Shown: one piece after another, positions 25,087 through 33,193 of the stretch
Position numbering within the stretch: position 1 is the stretch's first letter
Layout: each line of letters opens with the position of its first letter
Source of the DNA: Clostridium sp. E02
GTDB lineage: Bacteria; Bacillota; Clostridia; Lachnospirales; Lachnospiraceae
DNA: 38,692 nucleotides
NCBI RefSeq assembly: GCF_003833015.1
Contig: NZ_RJLQ01000028.1
Span: 1-38,692, forward strand
Direction: 5' to 3'
Translations under genes and position numbers: made by a program
Notes under the pieces: model-generated
Told to the model about the DNA's origin: nothing
The model's input: only the letters and a program-made list of their open reading frames with translations
Databases searched by the model: none

Positions 25087-25157
25087 AGGATCACTTCCTG
25101 TTCTTCTAAAAATCGTAATGAATATTTACACAATTCTTCAACTTAACTATACTATAT

Positions 25158-25187
25158 ATTATAGCAAAAAGGCAATTACTATGTGAA
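25158..25187 (-). promoter_or_regulatory. Predicted promoter of mecA
   Basis: Minus-strand TTCACA (25187-25182), 18 bases, then a perfect TATAAT (25163-25158), about 70 bases before the gene. Confidence 0.65.
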
Positions 25188-25341
25188 AAAATTTATATAA
25201 TTTTAAGGTTTTGCTACAAAAACGAGGGATTCTTATGAATTGCTTGGGACTTGCGATACTTATTTTAATAAAAACAAATGTTTTGTTGAAATTTTAACAT
25301 CGTACCTTTTTATAAAAATACTGTTGTTGTAGAAAAAATAC

Positions 25342-25370
25342 TTGATAAATCATTAATAGTATATTAGAAT
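25342..25370 (+). promoter_or_regulatory. Predicted promoter of the kinase operon
   Basis: TTGATA (25342-25347), 17 bases, TAGAAT (25365-25370). The transcript should begin near 25376-25378, only 4-7 bases before ATG 25382. Confidence 0.6.
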
Positions 25371-25381
25371 AGGCACAAGAG

Positions 25382-26821
25382 ATGATAGTTTGCAGACATA
25401 AGGAGGCGATAGAAGTAAGCACCGTTTTATTTGGCAAATATCAGCTATGCGGCATCTTAGGAACCGGTCAGGAAGGATGTGTATATCTGTCGGTTCATCT
25501 TGGGCTTGAGGAGTATCGGGCGATTAAGCGGGTACCCAAAAGCTTTCTTAATTATGAACAATTCAGGCGTGAGGCTCTTGTTTTAAAAGAACTGCGCCAT
25601 CCAGGAATCCCCATTGTCTATGACGTAGAAGAAGACGAATCTTATAGTTATTTAATTGAAGAGTATCTGGAAGGAGAATCTCTTTATGATCTTGTAAAAT
25701 CACAAGGTCATCTATCGCGGGAGCTGACCATATTCTATGGAATTCAGCTAGCCAGCATTATCAGTTACCTGCATCTCGCAGGATCAAACCCCATTTTACA
25801 TTTGGATTTACAGCCGAAAAACCTGTTATTATGCCAGTGCCAATTAAAACTGGTTGATTTTGGACTTGCTGGATCAATTGATCAGGCAAATATGCCAGGA
25901 GATCGTTACGGTACCGTTGGATGTGCAGCACCAGAACAGTATCTAAAAGATGGAATTCTGGATGAAAGGACAGACATATATGCTATTGGTTCCATCCTTC
26001 ATTATTTATATACAGGTAGATTTCCCACACTGCCTTTTCAACCGGATTCCTCGATGAACAAGGATCTGGCAGCTGTAATAAGAACGTGCGTACAGGAAGA
26101 AAAAGAGGAACGATTCTCATCGGCTAATGAGTTATTAGAACGACTCAACCAGTTAAAAAATGCAGAAATGGCTGCAAAAACACGTCTGACAGCATCATCT
26201 CTTACCATTGCTCTCATTGGGAGCAAGTCAGGGGCAGGAACCACCCATATGGGAATCGCTCTGTCTATATTTCTTAAAAATCACGGATCTCCCAATTTAT
26301 TTGTAGAAAAACAAGATACCGGCCTAGGTGCCGGACGATTCGATGCAGCAAAAGGCAAAAGGGATCAATACGGGCTCATGCGTTACAGAGGGCTGGTATT
26401 AAAACCTTATTACGGACCTGGAGTCAAGTTAAAAGATCCCCCCTTTTCCCTGCGGATTTTAGACTGCGGGAAAAATATGGAACTTGCAGTCCGATCCGAT
26501 CCGGATGGAATCATCTTAATTTGTGATGGCAGCGTCTGGAATAGAAAAAATTCCATAGATGCCATTCATTCAATGAAAAAAAACAAGATTACCCATGTAG
26601 TAGTGTTTAACCATTTGGGAAAAGAGCTTAGGCTTCCTAGAGAATTTTCTTCTTCTCTATTTTTTCGAGCACCGTATTTTAAGGATCCTTTTTCTCCGGG
26701 TACCGAGGTGCAGTCTTTTTATAAGGTACTCCTAGAAGAATTATTAAAGGATCAGACGTTAAAGCCTAAAACCATTAAGGGTAGGATCAGACAGATCTTT
26801 GAAAGGAAAAAAGAGTCATGA
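25382..26821 (+). CDS. Ser/Thr protein kinase fused to a TadZ/CpaE/ParA-like domain
   Basis: Protein of up to 479 residues. Residues 18-260 are a Hanks-type kinase: glycine loop GTGQEGCVY, Lys49 in AIKR, catalytic HLDLQPKN (HLD in place of HRD, Asp142), DFG at 159-161 and APEQY near 183. Residues 274-479 resemble a ParA/MinD-type fold with the atypical P-loop GSKSGAGTTH, where the usual GKT lysine is replaced as in TadZ/CpaE proteins. No membrane helix or PASTA repeats are seen, so it is cytoplasmic. The start is unclear: AAGGAGG (25400-25406) lies inside the frame with no ATG, GTG or TTG after it, and ATG 25382 would be nearly leaderless. Its stop overlaps the next gene (ATGA). Confidence 0.85.
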   Translation: MIVCRHKEAIEVSTVLFGKYQLCGILGTGQEGCVYLSVHLGLEEYRAIKRVPKSFLNYEQFRREALVLKELRHPGIPIVYDVEEDESYSYLIEEYLEGESLYDLVKSQGHLSRELTIFYGIQLASIISYLHLAGSNPILHLDLQPKNLLLCQCQLKLVDFGLAGSIDQANMPGDRYGTVGCAAPEQYLKDGILDERTDIYAIGSILHYLYTGRFPTLPFQPDSSMNKDLAAVIRTCVQEEKEERFSSANELLERLNQLKNAEMAAKTRLTASSLTIALIGSKSGAGTTHMGIALSIFLKNHGSPNLFVEKQDTGLGAGRFDAAKGKRDQYGLMRYRGLVLKPYYGPGVKLKDPPFSLRILDCGKNMELAVRSDPDGIILICDGSVWNRKNSIDAIHSMKKNKITHVVVFNHLGKELRLPREFSSSLFFRAPYFKDPFSPGTEVQSFYKVLLEELLKDQTLKPKTIKGRIRQIFERKKES

Positions 26822-27435
26822 AGGAGCGATTCAAACACCGGTGGAAGCTGTTTCGTTCCAAAAAGAAGCAAGAAGAACAGGTGACCATCGGAATCATAGG
26901 AGCGGGAAGGAGCGTAGGGGTCACCCACTTTGCGTTTATGTTAGCTGGATATTTAAGTGGTGTGGAACGAAAAACCTGTGCTGTTTTAGAATGGAACCGC
27001 CATGGAGACTTAAATTCCATGAAACGTGTATGCAGCAAAGACAATGGTAAGAATGGATTTTTTCGGGTACTTGAAACCGATTGCTACGCATCGGCTGATA
27101 TAAATACCTTGTTATTGTGTAAAAAGTCCGAATATCAGACCTTGGTTGTGGATTATGGGTCGGTAAGTGAAGGGAATTTAAAAGAGTTTTTAAGATGCGA
27201 CAGACAATTTGTTGTGGGAAGCCTAAGTGAGTGGCAGATGAGCGAGTTTGTGGATTTTGAACGTAATAGGACACAAGCTGAAAAGAGCTGGGAAAGCTTG
27301 CTGTCATTTGGGAGTGAGGAAGCCAGAAAAAATATGGAAAAGAAGCTTCGGTTTCCGGTTAGACGAATTCCTTTATCCGTAGACCCATTTATAATCACCA
27401 GTGAGATCATAGATTTTTATAAGCAATTATATTAA
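26818..27435 (+). CDS. Degenerate ParA-like P-loop protein
   Basis: Protein of 205 residues with a basic N-terminus and the strand-loop VTIGIIGAGRSVGVTHFAF at 22-40, clearly paralogous in layout to the C-terminal domain of the kinase. The P-loop lysines are absent (GAGRSVGVTH), so ATP binding or hydrolysis is doubtful. LVVDYGSVSEGN could be the Walker B-like strand. It overlaps the kinase stop by four bases, so the two are co-translated and may form a complex. Function unknown; a scaffold or regulator of the kinase is one guess. Confidence 0.75.
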   Translation: MKERFKHRWKLFRSKKKQEEQVTIGIIGAGRSVGVTHFAFMLAGYLSGVERKTCAVLEWNRHGDLNSMKRVCSKDNGKNGFFRVLETDCYASADINTLLLCKKSEYQTLVVDYGSVSEGNLKEFLRCDRQFVVGSLSEWQMSEFVDFERNRTQAEKSWESLLSFGSEEARKNMEKKLRFPVRRIPLSVDPFIITSEIIDFYKQLY

Positions 27436-27464
27436 ATAGGGGAGAGAGGCAGGAGAGGGCTAAA

Positions 27465-27710
27465 ATGAGTGAAAAAACCGTTGGTAAAAGAAACGAAAGC
27501 ACACAAAAAGAACAGTATCTGAGAGGACTGAAAAGGTATAGGAAGCAGGGAATTCCCATTTTAATTGACGGGGAAGAACTTCCAGAAGAAGATTGGGGTA
27601 AAATTTTTGAAGTAAGGGAGGATAATTTCTTTTATATGGCTGATTTTGTTCCGAATGAGAAAACTGGAAAGCTTCAGGAGATAAGATTTGACCAGGTATA
27701 CAATCATTAG
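27465..27710 (+). CDS. Small protein of unknown function, 81 residues
   Basis: A charged, soluble protein: a basic first part (QYLRGLKRYRKQGIPILIDG) followed by EELPEEDWGKIFEVREDNFF and a short C-terminal part. No domain is recognised. AGGAGAGGG lies before the ATG, 30 bases after the degenerate ParA-like gene and in the same direction, so it is probably part of the kinase operon. Confidence 0.7.
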   Translation: MSEKTVGKRNESTQKEQYLRGLKRYRKQGIPILIDGEELPEEDWGKIFEVREDNFFYMADFVPNEKTGKLQEIRFDQVYNH

Positions 27711-27725
27711 GAGAAGATAAGCTAC

Positions 27726-27845
27726 ATGGGATGTGAATCAGGATATCATCTTCAGCCGGAAGAGCGTTTGATTCCCATCAGGGCGGGGAAGGGGATTTGG
27801 AAGGAATGTAATGAAAAATTAAACTTTACATCGAAAAAATTATGA
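27726..27845 (+). CDS. Possible 39-residue protein
   Basis: An ATG 11 bases after AGGAG opens a 39-codon frame beginning MGCESGYHLQPEERLIPIRA and ending in a lysine-rich tail. It is close behind the 81-residue gene, and its stop abuts a TATAAT (27846-27851) that may serve the GH18 gene. No family recognised; it could be chance. Confidence 0.35.
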   Translation: MGCESGYHLQPEERLIPIRAGKGIWKECNEKLNFTSKKL

Positions 27846-27911
27846 TATAATCAATGGAATATACGGCCAAAATCAAACCGATCTATAAGAACCGTAGCAG
27901 GAGGTATGCAG

Positions 27912-29585
27912 ATGATGAGAAGAACCACGCCGTTCTTAGCTGTACTGGGATTGATTATGCTGATAATCGCTGGTTTTATTGGAACTCGATTTCTGAAGCA
28001 GTTGATCCCTACGAAGGAACAGGCGGATTTAACAAAGCTCCTTGGAGTTGAAGGCGATGAAGTGGCACTTTATCTCAATGAGGAACTTCAGGAGAAGAAA
28101 GGAATCTTTGTAAAAGGACAGACTTATCTTCCGATTCAATGGATCAATCAAGAATTAAACGAACGATTTTACTGGGATAACAATGAAAAACTGCTGGTAT
28201 ATGCCCTGCCGAATTCCATTGTCTATGCGGATTCTACCTCAAAAGGTATTTCTGGGAATCCCCTGATCCTTCTTGACAAGGGTGTTGTTTATTTGTCCAT
28301 TGGCTTGGTTGCGAACTATACAGATATTAAAGTGTCCGCCTATGATACCGCTTTACACAAGCGGATATTTATCAATAATAGATGGGATCAAAAAGAGATG
28401 GCATTGGTTAAAAAAGATGGGAATGTAAGAGTAAAAGGCGGAATTCGAAGCCCCATTGTCACCAGTGTTTTAAAGGGAAGTCAGGTGACTGTTTTAAAAT
28501 CAATGAAAACCTGGGATCAGATCCGCACAGCAGATGGGTTTATTGGTTACATAGAACGAAGAAGATTAGGGACAAGAAAAAATGAAACTCCAGTCAGTAC
28601 CTTTAAAAAACCAGTGTATAAAAATATTTCTATGAATGAACCGGTTTGCCTTGTATGGCATCAGATGACAAATCCCGATGGGAATAAAACGTTTGATCAA
28701 CTGGTTGGTAATACGAAAGGGGTCAATGTTATATCTCCTACCTGGTTTGAATTAAAAGATAACGAAGGAAACTTTATTTCTCTTGCAGACAAAGAATATG
28801 TGAAAAAAGCGCATAAAAAGGGCATGCAGGTCTGGGCACTGATGAATAATTTTAATTCGGATGTGAATACAGAAATTTTGATGGGAAAGACCTCTGCCAG
28901 AAGAAAACTGATTGAAGGACTGATGAAAGAAGTAGAAACATATCAGATTGATGGCATAAATTTGGATATTGAAGGAATCAAAGAAGAGGCTGGTGTCCAT
29001 TATGTCCAGTTTATTCGGGAATTGTCAGTAGCCTGCAGGGAAAAAGGAATTGTTTTGTCTATAGATAATTATATTCCGACTGCTTCCAATGCATTTTATA
29101 ATCGGAAAGAGCAAGGGATTGTGGCTGATTATGTCATTATCATGGGATACGATGAACACTATGCAGGTGGAGACGCTGGGTCGGTTGCTTCTATTTCATA
29201 TGTGCAACAAGGAATTAAAGATACTCTTCTTTATGTACCCAAGGAAAAGGTGATCAATGCCATTCCCTTCTATACCAGGATCTGGGCAGAAGGAGGGGAG
29301 GGGAAGGTATCTTCTTCCGCCGTTGGCATTGCCAGAGCCAAAGAGTGGGTCAAAGATAATAAGATAGAACTGTATTGGCAGGAAGCCCTGGGACAGTATT
29401 ATGGAGAACAAAAGACCAAAGAAGGTATGAAGAGAATATGGTTAGAGGAGGAACGCTCCATTGGGCTTAAGATGAAGGCAATCAAGCAGCATGATCTGGC
29501 TGGAGTGGCTTGCTGGAAACTTGGATTTGAGCCTGCCAGTCTATGGGATGAAGTACGTCTTGATATGGAATTGGAATCTAATTAA
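27912..29585 (+). CDS. Membrane-anchored GH18 family hydrolase with SH3-like domain
   Basis: Protein of 557 residues. A basic start and hydrophobic helix (LAVLGLIMLIIAGFIG) form a signal anchor. A copper-amine-oxidase-N-like stalk (GIFVKGQTYLPIQWI) and a bacterial SH3-type segment (VTVLKSMKTWDQIRTADGFI) follow. The GH18 catalytic barrel has DGINLDIEG with acid Glu354. Relatives include spore proteins YaaH/SleL that act on cortex or N-acetylglucosamine polymers. AGGAGG fits ATG 27912, seven bases away, better than ATG 27906. Followed by cwlD, so a wall or spore-cortex role is likely but not proven. Confidence 0.85.
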   Translation: MMRRTTPFLAVLGLIMLIIAGFIGTRFLKQLIPTKEQADLTKLLGVEGDEVALYLNEELQEKKGIFVKGQTYLPIQWINQELNERFYWDNNEKLLVYALPNSIVYADSTSKGISGNPLILLDKGVVYLSIGLVANYTDIKVSAYDTALHKRIFINNRWDQKEMALVKKDGNVRVKGGIRSPIVTSVLKGSQVTVLKSMKTWDQIRTADGFIGYIERRRLGTRKNETPVSTFKKPVYKNISMNEPVCLVWHQMTNPDGNKTFDQLVGNTKGVNVISPTWFELKDNEGNFISLADKEYVKKAHKKGMQVWALMNNFNSDVNTEILMGKTSARRKLIEGLMKEVETYQIDGINLDIEGIKEEAGVHYVQFIRELSVACREKGIVLSIDNYIPTASNAFYNRKEQGIVADYVIIMGYDEHYAGGDAGSVASISYVQQGIKDTLLYVPKEKVINAIPFYTRIWAEGGEGKVSSSAVGIARAKEWVKDNKIELYWQEALGQYYGEQKTKEGMKRIWLEEERSIGLKMKAIKQHDLAGVACWKLGFEPASLWDEVRLDMELESN

Positions 29586-29662
29586 GGAAATCACCTATAA
29601 CCAGTTCTTTTTTATTTCTTATAAAGATATAATTCAATAAGAATAAGTATTGGGTAGAGAAC

Positions 29663-30358
29663 GTGAAGTTAAAAAAATGGGAACCGTTTATGGCGGTGAT
29701 TTTGCTGTTATTGGTATATGTGATTTCATCTCAGGCCGGAAAAATGGCCGCAGGGAATCAGGTTAAGGCTGATACAAAAAAGCCAGTTGTCGTAATTGAT
29801 GCGGGGCATGGTGGGAATGACCCTGGCAAGATCGGCATTGATGGTACCCTGGAAAAAGATATTAATCTCCAAATTGCGAAACGTTTAAAGAAATATCTGG
29901 AGGCCTCTGATGTCGAGGTGGTGCTTACCAGAGAGAATGATAGCGGTTTGTATTCTGCAAAGGATAACCGAAAAAAGATGGCCGATATGAAAAAAAGGTG
30001 TGAAATCATCAATGAGGCGAAACCGGATCTAACGGTTAGCATTCATCAGAACAGTTATCACCAAGAGGGAATATCCGGGGGACAGGTGTTTTATTATAAA
30101 AGATCGGAAAAAGGGAAGAGTCTGGCTGAAATAATACAAAAACGGTTTGATTATGTCCTTGGTGAGAAAAACACCAGACTTGCCAAACCAAACGATAATT
30201 ATTATCTGTTGCTTCATGTAAAAACACCAATTGTGATTGCAGAGTGTGGATTTTTGACCAATTGGGACGAATCGTCACTTTTAAAATCTGAGGAGTATCA
30301 GGATCAGCTGGCGTACACCATACATATGGGTATTCTGGAATATTTAAATACCAGATAA
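29663..30358 (+). CDS. cwlD: N-acetylmuramoyl-L-alanine amidase, CwlD-like
   Basis: Zinc amidase (Amidase_3) of 231 residues with an N-terminal membrane anchor (FMAVILLLLVYVISS). Zinc and catalytic residues are visible: His49 in DAGHGG, Glu64 in GTLEKD, His128 in SIHQNSY and Glu194 in IAECGFLTN. Size and single-domain layout fit CwlD, which with a deacetylase makes muramic-delta-lactam in spore cortex. A YycD- or LytC-type amidase is the alternative. Start GTG 29663 follows GGTAGAG. TATAAT at 29628-29633 may be its own promoter. The stop lies within a long terminator. Confidence 0.88.
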   Translation: MKLKKWEPFMAVILLLLVYVISSQAGKMAAGNQVKADTKKPVVVIDAGHGGNDPGKIGIDGTLEKDINLQIAKRLKKYLEASDVEVVLTRENDSGLYSAKDNRKKMADMKKRCEIINEAKPDLTVSIHQNSYHQEGISGGQVFYYKRSEKGKSLAEIIQKRFDYVLGEKNTRLAKPNDNYYLLLHVKTPIVIAECGFLTNWDESSLLKSEEYQDQLAYTIHMGILEYLNTR

Positions 30359-30423
30359 GCCTATCAAAAAAAGGAAAGCAGATGCGCATAGGGCATTTGC
30401 TTTCCTTTTTTTGATAGGCTTAT
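30355..30423. terminator. 31-bp bidirectional terminator between cwlD and asnA
   Basis: Bases 30355-30385 pair with 30393-30423 over 31 positions with a single G-T pair; the loop has seven bases. Internal A7 and T7 tracts allow termination in both directions. The left arm begins inside the cwlD stop codon region, and asnA ends eight bases beyond the right arm. Confidence 0.92.
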
Positions 30424-30430
30424 AATATGT

Positions 30431-31438
30431 CTATAACAAGATGATTTTGTGTTTTCTACATTCTTCTCTCATCTCTTCTGGCCATAGACTTGCCTGAACT
30501 TCTCCAACGTGAACCCGGTTTAATAAAAGCATGCAAAGCCGGGATTGTCCAATTCCTCCGCCAATGGTACAGGGGAGTTCTCCGTTTAGCAACATCCTAT
30601 GATAAGGAAGCTGACTTCGATCTTCACATCCTGCAATTTTTAGCTGTTTGGCCAAAGAGATTTCATCCACCCGGATTCCCATACTAGAGATCTCCAGAGC
30701 ACAGTTTAACGGTTCAAACCAAAAAAGGATGTCCCCGTTTAACTGCCAGTCGTCGTAGTCAGGAGCTCTGCCGTCATGAGGCTCTCCCCCTTTTAACTTC
30801 TCTCCAATCTTCATAAGAAACACACAACCGTATTCTTTGGCAATTTGATTCTCCCGTTCCTTTGGTGTCCTGTCAGGATAACGGTCTTCCAACTCCTGCG
30901 TGGTAATAAATGCAATCTTATCTGGAAGGTGATTAACAGCTTGTGGATACTGATACCAAACCTCATGTTCCATATGTTTGATGATCTTAAAAATCGTTTT
31001 TACCGTCTCTTTTAATGTCTCTTCGGTTCTTTCCTCTCGTTTGATAACCTTTTCCCAGTCCCATTGATCCACGTAACAGGAATGAAGATTATCCAGTTCT
31101 TCCTCTCTTCTGATGGCATTCATATTGGTGTAGAGACCTTCCCCTGGTTGAAAATCATATTGTTTTAAAGCCATACGTTTCCATTTGGCAAGAGAGTGAA
31201 CAACTTCCATGGTTTCCCCTGGTATTCCAGGGATATGAAACTGTACGGGATGTTCAACTCCGTTTAGATTATCGTTTAAGCCACTGCTTTGTTCTACAAA
31301 TAACGGGGCAGAGATTCTCTCTAAGTTCATTTCTTTCCCCAGCTCCTTTTGAAAGGTATCCCGGATGTATTTGATTGCCTTTTGTGTATCCCGGACAGAT
31401 AACTTCGGGTCATAATATTCTGGTGTGATTAAGTTCAT
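30431..31438 (-). CDS. asnA: Aspartate-ammonia ligase
   Basis: Asparagine synthetase A of 335 residues, making asparagine from aspartate, ammonia and ATP. It is related to class II aminoacyl-tRNA synthetases. Family stretches include [49 protein letters not shown] and the end [27 protein letters not shown] lies before the ATG. It is a single gene, divergent from the Sua5 gene. The short upstream space shows no T-box features. Confidence 0.97.
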   Translation of the reverse strand: MNLITPEYYDPKLSVRDTQKAIKYIRDTFQKELGKEMNLERISAPLFVEQSSGLNDNLNGVEHPVQFHIPGIPGETMEVVHSLAKWKRMALKQYDFQPGEGLYTNMNAIRREEELDNLHSCYVDQWDWEKVIKREERTEETLKETVKTIFKIIKHMEHEVWYQYPQAVNHLPDKIAFITTQELEDRYPDRTPKERENQIAKEYGCVFLMKIGEKLKGGEPHDGRAPDYDDWQLNGDILFWFEPLNCALEISSMGIRVDEISLAKQLKIAGCEDRSQLPYHRMLLNGELPCTIGGGIGQSRLCMLLLNRVHVGEVQASLWPEEMREECRKHKIILL

Positions 31439-31556
31439 TTTCCATTCCTCCCAACTTAAATATCCCTATCATGGTACCATTATTGGAAGGAACTTACAAC
31501 CCTTCCTTTTCTTATGCCATATGCCATTTGATGCATCTCATTCCGTGGTAAATACG

Positions 31557-31585
31557 TTGCATGCAAACAGGGGCTGTGATATGAT
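31557..31585 (+). promoter_or_regulatory. Predicted promoter of the Sua5-dCMP deaminase operon
   Basis: TTGCAT (31557-31562), 17 bases, TATGAT (31580-31585), about 33 bases before the gene. Confidence 0.6.
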
Positions 31586-31618
31586 AAATGGAAGCGAAAA
31601 GAAAAGAGTAGATATAGT

Positions 31619-32701
31619 ATGAGAACAAAACGATTGATATTAAAAGAAAATAAACAAACGGTTGAGAGCCAGTTAAAGGAGGCCGCCAATATTATAAAAA
31701 ACGGCGGTTTGGTCGCATTTCCAACCGAAACTGTTTACGGTCTTGGAGCCAATGCGCTGAACGAAGTGGCGGCAAAAAAGATTTATGAAGCAAAGGGACG
31801 ACCATCGGACAACCCTTTGATTGCTCATATCGCAGACCAGAAGGACTTAGCCCCTTTGGTTTCTTATGTTTCAGAGGATGGGAAGAAATTAATGGAAGCA
31901 TTCTGGCCAGGACCGCTGACTTTAATCTTTGCAAAGAGCAGTGAGGTTCCCGGTCAGACGACAGGTGGGCTTGATACGGTTGCCATACGGATGCCAAAAC
32001 ATCCCGTGGCGCGTGAACTTATTCGTCTATCTAAAGTGCCAATTGCCGCTCCAAGTGCCAATACTTCTGGCCGCCCAAGTCCAACCACAGCAGACCATGT
32101 GTGGCAGGATTTGGAAGGCAAAATTGAGATGATCCTGGACGGGGGTGCAGTGGGGATCGGGGTTGAGTCAACAATCATAGATGTTTCAACCAATGAGCCT
32201 ATGATCTTAAGACCCGGAGCGGTCACACAAGAGATGGCTTCTTTGGTTCTTGGCAGAGTGATCAAGCTTGATCCTGCGATAACCGAAGGTCCCTTACTTG
32301 GGAATGCAAAACCAAAGGCCCCAGGGATGAAATATAAGCATTATGCACCGAAGGCAGATCTTACCCTGGTGGAAGGGGAGCCGAAAGCGGTGGTATTACA
32401 AATTAATAAGCTTGTGAAAGAGAAGTTGGATTCCGGGTTACGTGTCGGTGTGATCTGTACGGGAGAAACCATGGATTCTTATTCCTATGGAATCGTAAGA
32501 AGTTTAGGTTTTCGTGCCAAAGAAGAGACAATTGCCCATAATTTGTATGGAGTGCTGCGGGAATTTGATGATTTGGGTGTGGATGTTATCTTTTCTGAAA
32601 GCTTTTCCAAAGATCATTTGGGACAGGCCATTATGAATCGGCTTATGAAGGCAGCAGGATATCAGATGATCCATACAGTAGAAGGAGGATTGATGCAATG
32701 A
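31619..32701 (+). CDS. tsaC: L-threonylcarbamoyladenylate synthase, Sua5 type
   Basis: Protein of 360 residues, the long Sua5/YwlC form. The YrdC domain has GGLVAFPTETVYGLGANAL, KGRPSDNPL and APSANTSGRPSPT; an additional C-terminal Sua5 domain follows a linker near APGMKYKHYAPKA. It makes threonylcarbamoyl-AMP from threonine, bicarbonate and ATP for the t6A37 tRNA modification. Its stop overlaps the deaminase start in ATGA. Confidence 0.95.
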   Translation: MRTKRLILKENKQTVESQLKEAANIIKNGGLVAFPTETVYGLGANALNEVAAKKIYEAKGRPSDNPLIAHIADQKDLAPLVSYVSEDGKKLMEAFWPGPLTLIFAKSSEVPGQTTGGLDTVAIRMPKHPVARELIRLSKVPIAAPSANTSGRPSPTTADHVWQDLEGKIEMILDGGAVGIGVESTIIDVSTNEPMILRPGAVTQEMASLVLGRVIKLDPAITEGPLLGNAKPKAPGMKYKHYAPKADLTLVEGEPKAVVLQINKLVKEKLDSGLRVGVICTGETMDSYSYGIVRSLGFRAKEETIAHNLYGVLREFDDLGVDVIFSESFSKDHLGQAIMNRLMKAAGYQMIHTVEGGLMQ

Positions 32702-33192
32702 CTGGGAAACGAGAAGATTATATAACATGGGATGAATATTTTATGGGAGTGGCACTTCTTTCTGCCAAACGGTCAAAAGATCCCAGTACTCAGGTAGGTG
32801 CCTGCATTGTCAGCGAAGACAATAAGATCTTATCCATGGGATACAATGGATTTCCATTGGGATGTTCCGACGATGAATTTCCATGGGACAGAGAACATGA
32901 ATCAGAAGATCCTTATCATACCAAATATTTTTATTCAACCCATAGTGAGTTGAATGCGATCTTAAATTACAGGGGCGGCAGTCTGGAAGGATCAAAGCTT
33001 TATGTAACCTTATTTCCCTGCAACGAATGTGCGAAGGCAATTATACAGTCAGGCATTAAAACCATTGTGTATGGTTCGGATAAATATAAAGATACTCCTG
33101 AAGTGAATGCTTCCAAGCGTATGCTGAATGCGGCTGGAGTTCGGCATTACCAGTATCACCCTTCTGGAAGAAAAATAGAGATCGAGGTTTAA
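32698..33192 (+). CDS. dCMP deaminase family protein
   Basis: Zinc deaminase of 164 residues. The zinc and proton-shuttle residues are His82 and Glu84 (THSELNAI) and Cys108 and Cys111 (FPCNECAK). The N-terminal MGVALLSAKRSKDPSTQVGA is characteristic of dCMP deaminases (ComEB-like), which feed dUMP to thymidylate synthesis. ATGA overlap with the Sua5 gene; the radical SAM gene starts two bases after its stop. Confidence 0.92.
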   Translation: MTGKREDYITWDEYFMGVALLSAKRSKDPSTQVGACIVSEDNKILSMGYNGFPLGCSDDEFPWDREHESEDPYHTKYFYSTHSELNAILNYRGGSLEGSKLYVTLFPCNECAKAIIQSGIKTIVYGSDKYKDTPEVNASKRMLNAAGVRHYQYHPSGRKIEIEV

Positions 33193-33193
33193 T

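Noticed and set aside
25235-25297. 20-codon hydrophobic ORF (MNCLGLAILILIKTNVLLKF) with GAGG upstream
   Set aside because: Too short and in AT-rich intergenic DNA; could be chance. It would need expression data.
31486-31511. GGAAGG/CCTTCC hairpin with T run
   Set aside because: No plus-strand gene precedes it, so it is unlikely to be a terminator.
31439-31618. T-box leader for asnA
   Set aside because: The space is short and no specifier or T-box sequence is visible.
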